Positions 41,186 through 49,063 of a DNA stretch of 49,202 bases are shown here, one piece after another. Under the pieces are notes generated by a model that was not told where the DNA came from, did not search any database, and saw only the letters and a program-made list of their open reading frames with translations. The DNA is from Donghicola sp041224595. Lineage in GTDB: Bacteria > Pseudomonadota > Alphaproteobacteria > Rhodobacterales > Rhodobacteraceae. Numbering within the stretch: position 1 is the first letter of the stretch; every line of letters starts with the position of its first letter. The position numbers were made by a program, and so were the translations under genes. The stretch is taken from positions 1 to 49,202 of the forward strand of contig NZ_JBGFGN010000153.1 in NCBI RefSeq assembly GCF_041224595.1. Direction: 5' to 3'.

Positions 41186-42390
41186 AGATCTGGGCCATTG
41201 TCAGCGACTTCCCCAAAGTGACCGAGACTTTTGCGCTCGCCAATGTACAGGCGTTTCGCAATGCGGGGCACAAGGCGGATGTGTTTCATATAAAGCCGTT
41301 CCGCTCAGCGGAAATTGTGCATCCCGAGGCGCGTGGCATCGTCGATGATGCGTTGCATCTGGGGTATGCCGCGCCGCGCACGGTGTTGCTGGCTGCGCTG
41401 GCCGCCATCCGCAGCCCATTGCGTACCGCACGGGTGATCCGGCGAATTGTCGGGGCCTTTCGTGCAGAGCCGCGGCACCTTGGTATCTCGCTTATGCTGC
41501 TGCCTCAGGGGCTGGCGCTAGGGCAACTTGCACGTCGCAGCGGGGTGGACCGGCTCTATGCTGAATTCGCGGGGTATCCGGCGACGGTGGCCTGGATTGC
41601 CTCGCGCACCAGCGGGATTCCCTTTGGCTTCTCGGCACATGCCCATGACATTTTCATTACCCAAGGACTGCTGGACGTGAAGGCCCGCGCCGCAAGTTTT
41701 GTGCGGACGATTTCAGATTTCAATCGCCGGTTTCTGGTGCAGAAGGCATGCGTTTCACAGGACAAAATCCATGTGATCCGGTGCGGTGTTGCACCAGAGC
41801 GCACGCAAAGCGCCTTGCCCGTCGCGCCAACAGAAGGAGAGCCGTTCCACATCGTGTTCGTCGGCGCTTTGCTGCCGCGAAAAGGTGTAGATGTTCTGCT
41901 TAAAGCGCTCAGCCATCTACCCAAAACGCTGAACTGGCGACTGACCATTGTTGGCGGTGGCTCTCAGGAGGCATCTTTGCGCGTCGCGGCTGAGGATTTG
42001 CCCGATGGGTGCGTGGATTTCCTTGGCGCGCTGCCCTCGGATCAGGTGCAGCAGACGATGGCAGAGGCGCATCTTGTGGTTGTGCCATCGATCGAAGGCG
42101 AGGGAGGCCGAAGCGAAGGAATCCCGGTTGTTCTGATGGAAGCGATGGCGCAGGGGCGGCCGGTGATTGCGTCGCGGCTGTCGGGGATCCCGGAACTGGT
42201 CGAAGAGGGACTGACCGGTTGGCTGGTGCTCCCCGGAGATGCACGGGTCTTGGCGACCCGGATCGAACAGGTTTTTGGGAATTACCAAGGTTCTTTGGGT
42301 TTGGCTGCCGCCGGGCAGGCCCGCGTTCGGGCGCACTACAACATAGAGCAAAACGCGGCGGAATTGCTGGCCTTGATCGAAGGGGACTAG
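41182..42390 (+). CDS. Glycosyltransferase, GT4 family
   Basis: The 402-residue GT-B fold enzyme begins MKIWAIVSDFPKVTETFALANVQAF, then HAHDIF, IRCGV, and the donor-site FVGALLPRKGVDVLLKAL. The E(x7)E motif lies in EGEGGRSEGIPVVLMEAMAQG. It adds a nucleotide-sugar-derived residue to the lipid-linked repeat in the cytoplasm; the sugar cannot be told from the sequence. AGGAGG precedes the ATG at 41182, which overlaps the preceding stop (ATGA). The gene after it starts three bases downstream. Confidence 0.9.
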   Translation: MKIWAIVSDFPKVTETFALANVQAFRNAGHKADVFHIKPFRSAEIVHPEARGIVDDALHLGYAAPRTVLLAALAAIRSPLRTARVIRRIVGAFRAEPRHLGISLMLLPQGLALGQLARRSGVDRLYAEFAGYPATVAWIASRTSGIPFGFSAHAHDIFITQGLLDVKARAASFVRTISDFNRRFLVQKACVSQDKIHVIRCGVAPERTQSALPVAPTEGEPFHIVFVGALLPRKGVDVLLKALSHLPKTLNWRLTIVGGGSQEASLRVAAEDLPDGCVDFLGALPSDQVQQTMAEAHLVVVPSIEGEGGRSEGIPVVLMEAMAQGRPVIASRLSGIPELVEEGLTGWLVLPGDARVLATRIEQVFGNYQGSLGLAAAGQARVRAHYNIEQNAAELLALIEGD

Positions 42391-42393
42391 GGA

Positions 42394-43539
42394 ATGGTTT
42401 TTGTGTTCTGGGCCGCCGTTGTGTTTCTGGCCTATGTGATCTTTGGCTACGGGCTTCTGTTGCTGGGCTTCTCGCGACTCGCGTCTGCAAGGCCAGCCAC
42501 GAACTCTGCGAACTCGCAGCGGGTCGATATTCTGATCCCTGCCCACAACGAGTCCGCCTGCATCGCGGAAAAGCTGCGCAATACGCTGGATTTGAACAAC
42601 CCGCAGGATCATCTGGTGCGCATCATTGTCATCGATGACGGATCGACCGATGGCACTGCAGAGATTGTTCGCAGGCTGGCGCTTCCTCAGGTAGAGTTGA
42701 TCGAAACGCCGGGACGGTTGGGCAAGCTGGCCGCGATGAATCTGGTCGTCCCGCAGCTCAGCGGAGACATTGTGATTTTCACGGACGCAAATGCAATGCT
42801 TCTGCCCGAAACACTAGAGGCCTTGGTTGCACCCTTTGCCGACCCCGAAGTGGGGGGTGTCTGCGGGCAGATCAGCGTGAATGCGAAAACCGCTGGTCAG
42901 ATTGGCCGGGCCGAGTCGCTGTTCTGGCGGTACGATCAGGCGATGAAAGCCGCCGAAGCCCGCTTGGGCGGCGTGTGCTCGGCGCAAGGCTCGATCTATG
43001 CGATGCGTCGGGAGTTGGTTCCCGATGTGCCGCCCGGCGCTGCTGATGATTTCTATATCTCGGTCGCGGCTGTCGAAGCCGGATACCGTTTGGCCTTTGC
43101 ACCCAATGCCTTGACTGAGGAAGTGGTCACGGAAAAGGCCACCAAAGAGATGGGCCGAAGAGTTCGATCAACCGAAATGGGGTGGCGGGCACTGATGAGA
43201 TATCGTGCGTTGATGAACCCGCTGCGGACCGGATGGTATGGGTGGCAGCTTTTGTCCCACAAAGGGATGCGCCGCATGGCGCCCTTTGCCTTGGCTCTTG
43301 TGTTCCTATCTAACCTTTTCTTGATCGGTCAGGGATGGTTTTATGCTCTGACGGGACTGGGACAGATCGCTGGATACGTGCTGGTTGCGTTGGCTTGGGC
43401 CATACCTGCGTTGCGCAAACTGCCGCTGGTGGGCGCAGCCATGTTCTTTGTGATGGGCAATCTGGCCATGTTTCTCGGGCTGGTTCGGTACTGGCGTGGG
43501 CGGGAAAGCTCGCTTTGGACACCTGTAAGAGAGGGCTGA
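42394..43539 (+). CDS. Glycosyltransferase, GT2 family, membrane-bound
   Basis: The 381-residue protein has an N-terminal transmembrane segment (FWAAVVFLAYVIFGYGLLLLGF), a cytoplasmic GT-A domain, and about three C-terminal segments. IPAHNES, IDDGSTDGTAEIV, IFTDANAMLLPE and the later ADDFYISV with acidic metal ligands are typical GT2 motifs. It resembles processive or single-addition enzymes with attached membrane helices; the absence of a clear QxxRW motif (RMGWRAL region only) favours a non-processive role. It sits between a GT4 enzyme and the sulfotransferase. Confidence 0.88.
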   Translation: MVFVFWAAVVFLAYVIFGYGLLLLGFSRLASARPATNSANSQRVDILIPAHNESACIAEKLRNTLDLNNPQDHLVRIIVIDDGSTDGTAEIVRRLALPQVELIETPGRLGKLAAMNLVVPQLSGDIVIFTDANAMLLPETLEALVAPFADPEVGGVCGQISVNAKTAGQIGRAESLFWRYDQAMKAAEARLGGVCSAQGSIYAMRRELVPDVPPGAADDFYISVAAVEAGYRLAFAPNALTEEVVTEKATKEMGRRVRSTEMGWRALMRYRALMNPLRTGWYGWQLLSHKGMRRMAPFALALVFLSNLFLIGQGWFYALTGLGQIAGYVLVALAWAIPALRKLPLVGAAMFFVMGNLAMFLGLVRYWRGRESSLWTPVREG

Positions 43540-43543
43540 CACT

Positions 43544-44449
43544 GTGACACCGATCTTTGTTCTGGGCCTGCAGCGCTCTGGTACCACTTGGATGGCGAAC
43601 CAGTTGGCGGCCTTGCCGTCGGTCGCCGCTGTTGAGGCCCCCGAGCATCGCGGTGTTCACGAAAGCATTTATTTTTCGCACTTCGCCAAAGCGTTCGGCC
43701 CTTGGTCCCGCTTAGAGAGCCGCGTGCGCTTCGCGCAGGCTTTTGTACTGTCTGATTACGGGCAGCTCTTGGGGCTGACGCCAGAGCTTTTGGCGGTCGA
43801 TATGCGCGAAGCCAAGAGCTATGCCGACCTGTTTCGGATCGTAATGGACCGTCATGCGCGGGCGCAGAGTGCCGAGGCATGGGTCGAGAAATCTCCGCAC
43901 CACACGATGATGTATCGACGGCTGAAGCGCGCGTTTCCCGATGCGAAGTTCGTACTGGTGCACCGCCGGACCGAAGGGATGATCCTGTCACGCTTGTCGG
44001 GTTTTGGCCGGACCCCGACCGAGGGTTTCCGGCGCTATGCAGATATCGCTCGAGCCAGTGTCGTGAACACGCTGTATGGTCGATATCTGAAGCGGCTGTC
44101 GCGGCGCAGGGACTGTTTCTATCTGCGGTACGAGGATCTGCACAAAGATGACGGGCGCCTCCGAGCATCCCTTCTGCGGTTCCTAGGCGTGTCTGGCAGT
44201 GTCGACGAGATGGAGAGTCAGTATGAGGCCAACACCAGTTTCGACCGTGCGCCGCGCAAACCTCTGAGCCAAAAGGATCTAACGGTCATGGTCGTCGCTG
44301 GGATTTTGGCGTACTTGATGCCACTGACACTTTTGGTGCTGGCGCACCGTCTTCGCGGTGCGGTGCGCGGGATTGTCTGGCCCGACTGGTGTTGGAAACG
44401 AACCGGTTTTCACCCCGATGTACAAGACGCCGGGGTGACGCGCCCTTAG
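43544..44449 (+). CDS. Sulfotransferase (PAPS-dependent)
   Basis: The 301-residue protein begins with the 5'-phosphosulfate-binding loop LGLQRSGTTWM (residues 7-17). A 3'-phosphate-type segment, FVLVHRRTEGMILSRLSGFGR, lies near 138-158, and a C-terminal hydrophobic segment (VAGILAYLMPLTLLVLAHRL) may dock it to the membrane. Such enzymes move sulfate from PAPS to a sugar or another hydroxyl. Placed last in the plus-strand exopolysaccharide operon, it suggests that the polymer is sulfated. GTG at 43544 is the start; no PAPS synthesis genes are in the window. It meets the convergent GNAT gene with a four-base overlap. Confidence 0.85.
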   Translation: MTPIFVLGLQRSGTTWMANQLAALPSVAAVEAPEHRGVHESIYFSHFAKAFGPWSRLESRVRFAQAFVLSDYGQLLGLTPELLAVDMREAKSYADLFRIVMDRHARAQSAEAWVEKSPHHTMMYRRLKRAFPDAKFVLVHRRTEGMILSRLSGFGRTPTEGFRRYADIARASVVNTLYGRYLKRLSRRRDCFYLRYEDLHKDDGRLRASLLRFLGVSGSVDEMESQYEANTSFDRAPRKPLSQKDLTVMVVAGILAYLMPLTLLVLAHRLRGAVRGIVWPDWCWKRTGFHPDVQDAGVTRP

Positions 44450-45504
44450 TAGTCCTGATCGCTGTCGGCGCGTGTGAAATACCAATGCCGATGAAGCGAG
44501 GGCATCTGCGCATTCATCTTTGTGTCTTCGGCGTGGAGCTGGAGCAGCGTCATCGGCTTGCTGTGCAAGAAACCAAGGCCTTTGAGCATTGACACTGGCC
44601 ATGCACATTCGGGCAGCTGAAGGATCGATTGTTCCGCGCCCTGACGTTCCATCAACTGGTTCGCAGCGCGCAAGAGCAACGCATAAGAGCGTGAATCTCC
44701 GCTCTCGGTAAAGATGTCGACGACCAGGCCGTTGGTCCGGTCTTCTTTTTCTTCGAGACGCGTGACGACATAGCCGCGCAGGGTCTCGCCCTGCCACAGA
44801 GCGAGCGTGTCGTAATCATGAAGCGGGAACTGATGGAAGCGCCAGTTCAGGTAGTCCGCGTCGCGCGCCAGAGTCATGCGGTATCCGTATTTGGCGCGAC
44901 TCCACAGGTCGTTAAAGGCAGCGCCGAAATGCAGGACATTGGTGATCCGCTCGTCTTCGCGAAGGGAGGGGGCACTGCGTTGTGAAATGTTACGAGCAAT
45001 CCGGAACGAGCCGTCGAATGCGCTGCCCATCGGCGCGGGCAGACCTTTGCGGCGAGACAGCATCCGACCTGGACGCAAAGGCGCAAAGTAGTTCCGCAGC
45101 ATGACTTCGCCTGTCATGCCTAGCTTGCGATACAGGTTGGCGATCTCATCGTTTGCGGGCATCCCACCGTAGTAGGGCCCATTGTTAAAGAAACTCCGAA
45201 CAATCGGCAGGCCAGCGCCGCGGTGGCGCGGATCGACGCCGACGGCCACAGGCCACCATGACTGCGATTCCTTGCCCTCGATCCACAGGGTGTGGGGCAG
45301 GATCAGGCAGGCACCGACCATTGCGCCGTCTTTTTGGGTGCCGCGGCCAAAGGTGCGCGCGCCGCTCGCATCTGGCTTTTTGAATAGCCATTCCCATGCG
45401 ACGGCTTTTCGGGCCGCGCTTTCTGCGGAAAAGACGTCTCGCATTAGGGTGACGAAGTCATCGCGACGGGTGTTGTCGAATTCGAACATTGCAGGGCGGG
45501 ACAT
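44446..45504 (-). CDS. GNAT-superfamily acyltransferase-like protein
   Basis: The 352-residue protein has an N-terminal GNAT-like region: residues about 15-130 with WWPVAVGVDPRHRGAGLPIVRSFF as the acyl-CoA loop. The second half (LNWRFHQFPLHDYDTLALW … GYVVTRLEEKEDRTNGLVVDIF) is also GNAT-like, as in double-GNAT or FemAB-type proteins. The start at 45504 has a strong GGAGGAG; an upstream ATG at 45531 would add nine residues and lies in the coupled spacer. Its place in the locus suggests acylation of the polymer or of a nucleotide sugar. Substrate unknown. Confidence 0.75.
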   Translation of the reverse strand: MSRPAMFEFDNTRRDDFVTLMRDVFSAESAARKAVAWEWLFKKPDASGARTFGRGTQKDGAMVGACLILPHTLWIEGKESQSWWPVAVGVDPRHRGAGLPIVRSFFNNGPYYGGMPANDEIANLYRKLGMTGEVMLRNYFAPLRPGRMLSRRKGLPAPMGSAFDGSFRIARNISQRSAPSLREDERITNVLHFGAAFNDLWSRAKYGYRMTLARDADYLNWRFHQFPLHDYDTLALWQGETLRGYVVTRLEEKEDRTNGLVVDIFTESGDSRSYALLLRAANQLMERQGAEQSILQLPECAWPVSMLKGLGFLHSKPMTLLQLHAEDTKMNAQMPSLHRHWYFTRADSDQDY

Positions 45505-45521
45505 GCGGGCTCCTCCTTCGG

Positions 45522-46610
45522 TCACTGGCATGCAAGTGAAAACAGGGTCTCGTGGGCGCGGATCGACGCCCCGAGTTGATAACGCGCCGCCATCGCTTGT
45601 CCGCGTTGACGGTAGGTTTGGCGACGGACAGGATCGGCTGTCATGGCCAGAATTTCAGCAGCGATATCCTCGGGCGCGTCAGAGCGCACAAGAGCGCCGC
45701 TCTGGCCATTTTCCAGCAGATGCGGTGGGCCGTAGGGGCAATCGACGCTTAGGACCGGCAGACCGGCAGCCATTGCTTCGATAATTGCGTTGCCCAACCC
45801 TTCGAGCTGAGATGTGCACAGGAACATGTCTGAATCTGCCAAGGCGGCCGGAATGTCGCGGTTCAATCCGGGCAGAGAGACGGCCCCGCTGAGGCCATAT
45901 GCCGACACCTGCGCCTCAAGTGCCTCGCGGCATGGCCCTTCGCCGTGAATCGTCAGACGCAAATCGGGGTTGCGGGCATGTGCCAGAGAGAACCCGTCGA
46001 TCATTAGGTCGAAGCGTTTTTCAGGCGCAAGGCGTCCGACACTCACCAAGCGGGTCAGGCGGCCTTTGGGGGCAGTCAGATCTGCCAATGCATCCACCAC
46101 AGGGTTTGGTAAGCAGGTGAAACGCGGAACCTTTGCACCCAGCAGTGTGCGGTGTTCCTCGCCGATCTGGGGGAGGGGGGCCACCAGTGCAGTAGCCGAG
46201 GGGTAAAGCGCCCGCATTAGGGCGACCCGAAGATTGCGTGCCCCCACCTGAGCCAAAAACCCGTTCAAGGGTGTGTGCTCGGAAATCACGGCACGAGTCT
46301 TGGTGCCTGACAAGCGGAGCGCGGCCAGAGCCAACAGGTTACCCGCGTTTGTCGCGGTATACGTCAGGTCGAACCGCTCGCGACGCAGCAGACGGGCAAG
46401 GCCAAAGATTGCGCGGCTGGCCCGTGCGCCCGCCAGATCCAGAACGCGGACGTCTGTGGGGATCTGGTCTAGCAAGGTGCCCTCACGCCTTTGCAAGATC
46501 AGGGTGGGCTGAAAGCGGTTCCGGTCCAGAGAGGTGAGAAGGCGCAAGATGACCTGCTCGGCGCCGCCCATCTGGAAGTGAGGCAGAATGAATGCAATAC
46601 GTTGTACCAT
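45522..46610 (-). CDS. Glycosyltransferase, GT4 family
   Basis: The 362-residue GT-B enzyme begins IAFILPHFQMGGAEQVILRLL, has ISEHTPLN, and the donor-site VSVGRLAPEKRFDLMIDGF. The E(x7)E motif lies in QLEGLGNAIIEAMAAG. It is on the minus strand, between the GNAT gene (17 bases downstream) and the sugar transferase upstream, all in one probable transcript. Sugar specificity is unknown. The MGGAEQV beginning is common in enzymes building exopolysaccharide repeat units. Confidence 0.9.
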   Translation of the reverse strand: MVQRIAFILPHFQMGGAEQVILRLLTSLDRNRFQPTLILQRREGTLLDQIPTDVRVLDLAGARASRAIFGLARLLRRERFDLTYTATNAGNLLALAALRLSGTKTRAVISEHTPLNGFLAQVGARNLRVALMRALYPSATALVAPLPQIGEEHRTLLGAKVPRFTCLPNPVVDALADLTAPKGRLTRLVSVGRLAPEKRFDLMIDGFSLAHARNPDLRLTIHGEGPCREALEAQVSAYGLSGAVSLPGLNRDIPAALADSDMFLCTSQLEGLGNAIIEAMAAGLPVLSVDCPYGPPHLLENGQSGALVRSDAPEDIAAEILAMTADPVRRQTYRQRGQAMAARYQLGASIRAHETLFSLACQ

Positions 46611-46625
46611 GTCGATCTACCGGAC

Positions 46626-47726
46626 TTAGGCTAACGCGCGAGGCGAAATGGGCTGCCCTTCGATCAGGGCTGGCTTTTGGCGTTGGGGCGGGCATGCCGG
46701 GCCAACGACCGCCAAATCGAGGACATAGCGTTCGATGGTGTACTGGCCTGCATCGGTCTTGCAGTCGTAGGCGAAACGCGCACCGATTTCGTCGAGGGGG
46801 GTCAGCGCGACCCGCGCATTCCGAATGCGGCCATTCCCAAGGATAATCCGAACTTGCAGATCGTGTGTGAAGGGCAGCGCGATGGGCCGCGCCAGAACGA
46901 TAGTCCGACCATCAAGAGCTGCGACGGATTGCGAGAGCCCCGTACGGCGATCCAGCAGCCGCAACCCCATCCGAGACGCGCGCTCATTTGCCAGTTGATC
47001 CGAACGTTTGCCGGTCAAGCGCTTGCGAGTTTCTTGAATTGCACGGCGCAGAACGTTGAGACCAACTTTACCAAAGAGGACGACCTCGGCGCGATAATTC
47101 ACCGGCGCATCAATCAGCATGTTGTTGTAGCGCGACCGAATCCGCTTGGTGGTGCCGTGAGTCATGTAGGCCTGAGAATGCCCCACAAGCCCGGGCTTCA
47201 CTGCGAACTTCCGATCATAGTCAGGAACCCGCTCGCGCTCGATTTGCGCGATTGCCTCGCGGACAGGGCGGGGGCCCACCAGATTCATATCGCCGCGCAG
47301 CACGTTGAAAAGCTGGGGCAGTTCGTCCAACCGGGATGCCCGCAAGAAACGGCCAAGAGGTGTCTCGATGTTGCTTCCGGCTGGCAAAACCTGATTGGCG
47401 GTGAGTTCCGCCGCCTTTTTGTCATCCAAAGTACGGAACTTCAGAATGTTGAAGGGTTTCTGATCTTTGCCGATGCGCTTGCCGGAATAAATGATCCTCG
47501 GGCCTTGCGTCACAAACAGCGCCGCGGCGATCATCGCCATGAGCGGTAGAAAGACGAGTATGACGACCATAACCAGCGAGGCATTGTAAACACGGTGAAT
47601 CCGAGGGTTGCGCGGCGCAAAACCGGTCGTGATCCCGCGGCGCATCGGGGCATCTTCAGATAAGGGTAGGGCCACTACCGGCCTGGACGCAGTGCCAAAG
47701 GCACGCCCATGGGCAAGGAAACTCAT
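46626..47726 (-). CDS. Undecaprenyl-phosphate sugar phosphotransferase (ExoY/WcaJ type) with C-terminal extension
   Basis: Transfers a sugar 1-phosphate to undecaprenyl phosphate, starting repeat-unit assembly. Numbered from Met at 47726, a membrane helix lies near 48-74 (VYNASLVMVVILVFLPLMAMIAAALF). The catalytic block follows with ILKFRTLD, SRLDELPQLFNVLRGDMNLVGPRPV and the PGLVGHSQ ending of the domain. The start at 47726 follows GGAGAG; ATG at 47729 or 47750 are alternatives. The protein is longer than usual: about 110 residues after the transferase domain (RKRLTGKRSDQLANERASRMG … GTIERY-like end) have no clear assignment and vaguely recall a degenerate PilZ-type barrel. Confidence 0.88.
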   Translation of the reverse strand: MSFLAHGRAFGTASRPVVALPLSEDAPMRRGITTGFAPRNPRIHRVYNASLVMVVILVFLPLMAMIAAALFVTQGPRIIYSGKRIGKDQKPFNILKFRTLDDKKAAELTANQVLPAGSNIETPLGRFLRASRLDELPQLFNVLRGDMNLVGPRPVREAIAQIERERVPDYDRKFAVKPGLVGHSQAYMTHGTTKRIRSRYNNMLIDAPVNYRAEVVLFGKVGLNVLRRAIQETRKRLTGKRSDQLANERASRMGLRLLDRRTGLSQSVAALDGRTIVLARPIALPFTHDLQVRIILGNGRIRNARVALTPLDEIGARFAYDCKTDAGQYTIERYVLDLAVVGPACPPQRQKPALIEGQPISPRALA

Positions 47727-47750
47727 CATCGCTCTCCAAAACTCGTACAC

Positions 47751-48066
47751 ACGGTCTTCGCCGCTTTTTTGTAACTATGGTTAACAAATCTGGCTTTACT
47801 TGGGACAGATTGCGCCTAAGCGTGAGTTTTCGGAGCCCATCGGTTTGCGCCCCGAAATTCCAATATTCTTGGTGGTTTTGCCTTAGGGGCGCGCTGAGAT
47901 CTTGGAATTGTGACGGGAATGCGCCGTCAAGATGGCCGCTCTCGGGAGATTTATTCATCCTGTCCGGTGTCTCAGAGTTGCAATCCACAAAACTGCGAAG
48001 GTGCGATTCCCGAATTGTTGCTCTGTTGACATTAGAGGACGACTTATCCGATACAGCCAACCGTGA
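47751..48066. promoter_or_regulatory. Intergenic region with promoters
   Basis: This gene-free stretch separates the minus-strand sugar transferase from the tRNA gene. It should contain the minus-strand exopolysaccharide promoter, though no strong box is obvious. On the plus strand TTGACA (48026-48031), an 18-base spacer and GATACA (48050-48055) lie 11 bases before the tRNA, a plausible tRNA promoter. I see no open frame worth calling. Confidence 0.45.
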
Positions 48067-48144
48067 GGGCCGTTAGCTCAGCTGGATTAGAGCAGGGAAC
48101 TTCTAATTCTCAGGTCGGGGGTTCGAGTCCTCCACGGCTCGCCA
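48067..48144 (+). tRNA. tRNA-Arg (anticodon UCU)
   Basis: The cloverleaf is complete. The acceptor GGGCCGT (48067-48073) pairs with ACGGCTC, the D stem is GCTC/GAGC and the anticodon stem GGGAA/TTCTC has loop CTTCTAA (anticodon TCT). The T stem is GGGGG/CCTCC with loop TTCGAGT, the discriminator is G, and CCA is encoded. One G-U pair occurs in each of the acceptor, anticodon and T stems. It should read AGA and AGG codons. Confidence 0.95.
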
Positions 48145-48441
48145 CATTCATCAAGTTGTAGTCAGAAAAACCAGATGAATGCGCAAACGAAACCAAAAGC
48201 GTGCGCAAAGCCTGTCAAGAGAAATCTACGCGTGTTTTGTGGTTATTTACGGTGGCAAGGGCGGTTGGTGCTTCGAGAACAATCAGGTTTGCGCGTTTGC
48301 CAGATATCTGTCTGTGAAAGCCGCGGGTTGCCGCATCGGTACTTCCGGCCCAGACCTGCCTTTCAGCCTTGGCCGATCTCCGCGGTGCAGCTTCACCAGA
48401 CCGGCCACTCGTCCTTCACGCAGCATTTTCGGAGGGTGAAC
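48145..48441. other. Spacer between tRNA-Arg and mobile-element remnants
   Basis: No convincing gene. Both strands have short frames without family resemblance. Part of it (about 48320-48430, TGCCGCATCGGTACTTCCGG and its neighbourhood) resembles, on the minus strand, the degenerate GGGCCGGAAG-type intergenic sequence of Rhodobacteraceae, but only loosely. A tRNA 3' end followed by mobile DNA suggests an integration hotspot; no integrase or second copy of the tRNA end is visible. Confidence 0.35.
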
Positions 48442-48797
48442 AGAGGTGGTCCTGGAAATTCGACCAGTTTGCCGCCGTGCTAAGCTATAGCATTGGTTTC
48501 ATTTCAGGCGGCAACCTTCAAGTCCGGAGATCGTCTATCATAGGCCTCGTCCGGCGTCATGATCCCATGTGATGAGTGCGGACGTCTTTCGTTGTAGTAA
48601 GTGATCCAGTTGCCGATCCCGTTCCGGGCTTCGGAGCCGGTTTCGAAAGCATTCAGGTAGATGCATTCGTATTTGAGTGATCGCCACAGCCGCTCGATCA
48701 TTCGGTTGTCGATCCAGCGCCCCCGACCATCCATCGAGATTTTGACCTTCGCATCGCGCAACACGTCTGTGAAATCGGTGCTGGTGAATTGCGAACC
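48442..48797 (-). mobile_element. IS3-family element remnant, 3' end
   Basis: It encodes the C-terminal part of an IS3-type OrfB on the minus strand, then about 60 bases to a terminal-repeat-like sequence (AGAGGTGGTCCTGGAAATTC at 48442-48461, minus strand reading GAATTTCCAGGACCACCTCT), which resembles the ends of this IS class. The 5' part (orfA and the first half of orfB) is absent. The outer boundary is an estimate. Confidence 0.65.
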
Positions 48798-49046
48798 TTC
48801 GACGCCAGCTGTCTGCGAATAGCGTAGTAACCCTGCGTCGTAGCTACCGGAGCATTCAATGCCGACGCGTTGCAGATCCCCGAAAGACCTCATCCAGGTC
48901 AACATCAAGCGATAGCCGTGACGGGTCGTGGGAAAGCTCTCGATGCCGAGCACACGGTCGTACTGGTCTACGACAGCTGCAACATGTAAATCCTTGTGGG
49001 TATCTGCGCCTCCGACGACGTGCGATGTTTCTGGGGTTTCGGCCAT
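48504..49046 (-). CDS. Chimeric transposase ORF: IS110-type N-terminus joined to IS3-type C-terminus
   Basis: The 180-residue open frame joins two unrelated transposase families. Residues 1-83 match the start of IS110-type transposases: VVGGADTHKDLHVAAVVD with D15 of the DEDD site, and VGIECSGSY with the Glu (E64). From residue 84 (GSQFTS) the sequence is the IS3/rve C-terminus: MDGRGRWIDNRMIERLWRSLKYE with the last catalytic Glu, and YYNERRPHSSHGIMTPDEAYD. The junction lies near base 48797. The IS3 part has lost its first two Asp residues and the IS110 part its last two, so neither enzyme can be active. The frame is intact across the junction, so a protein could still be made. Confidence 0.88.
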   Translation of the reverse strand: MAETPETSHVVGGADTHKDLHVAAVVDQYDRVLGIESFPTTRHGYRLMLTWMRSFGDLQRVGIECSGSYDAGLLRYSQTAGVEGSQFTSTDFTDVLRDAKVKISMDGRGRWIDNRMIERLWRSLKYECIYLNAFETGSEARNGIGNWITYYNERRPHSSHGIMTPDEAYDRRSPDLKVAA

Positions 49047-49063
49047 TTGTTGATCCTTTCCGG
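48798..49063 (-). mobile_element. IS110-family element remnant, 5' end
   Basis: The first 83 codons of an IS110-type transposase and its short leader (GGAAAGGATCAACAA before ATG 49046) remain; the rest has been replaced by the IS3 fragment. IS110 elements encode a bridge RNA outside the transposase gene. The leader here is only 17 bases before the inverted-repeat sequence begins, so I cannot say whether that repeat belongs to the element. Confidence 0.65.

Noticed and set aside
48175..48483. Overlapping small open frames after the tRNA
   Set aside because: No ribosome site, no family resemblance, and they overlap the end of the IS3 remnant.
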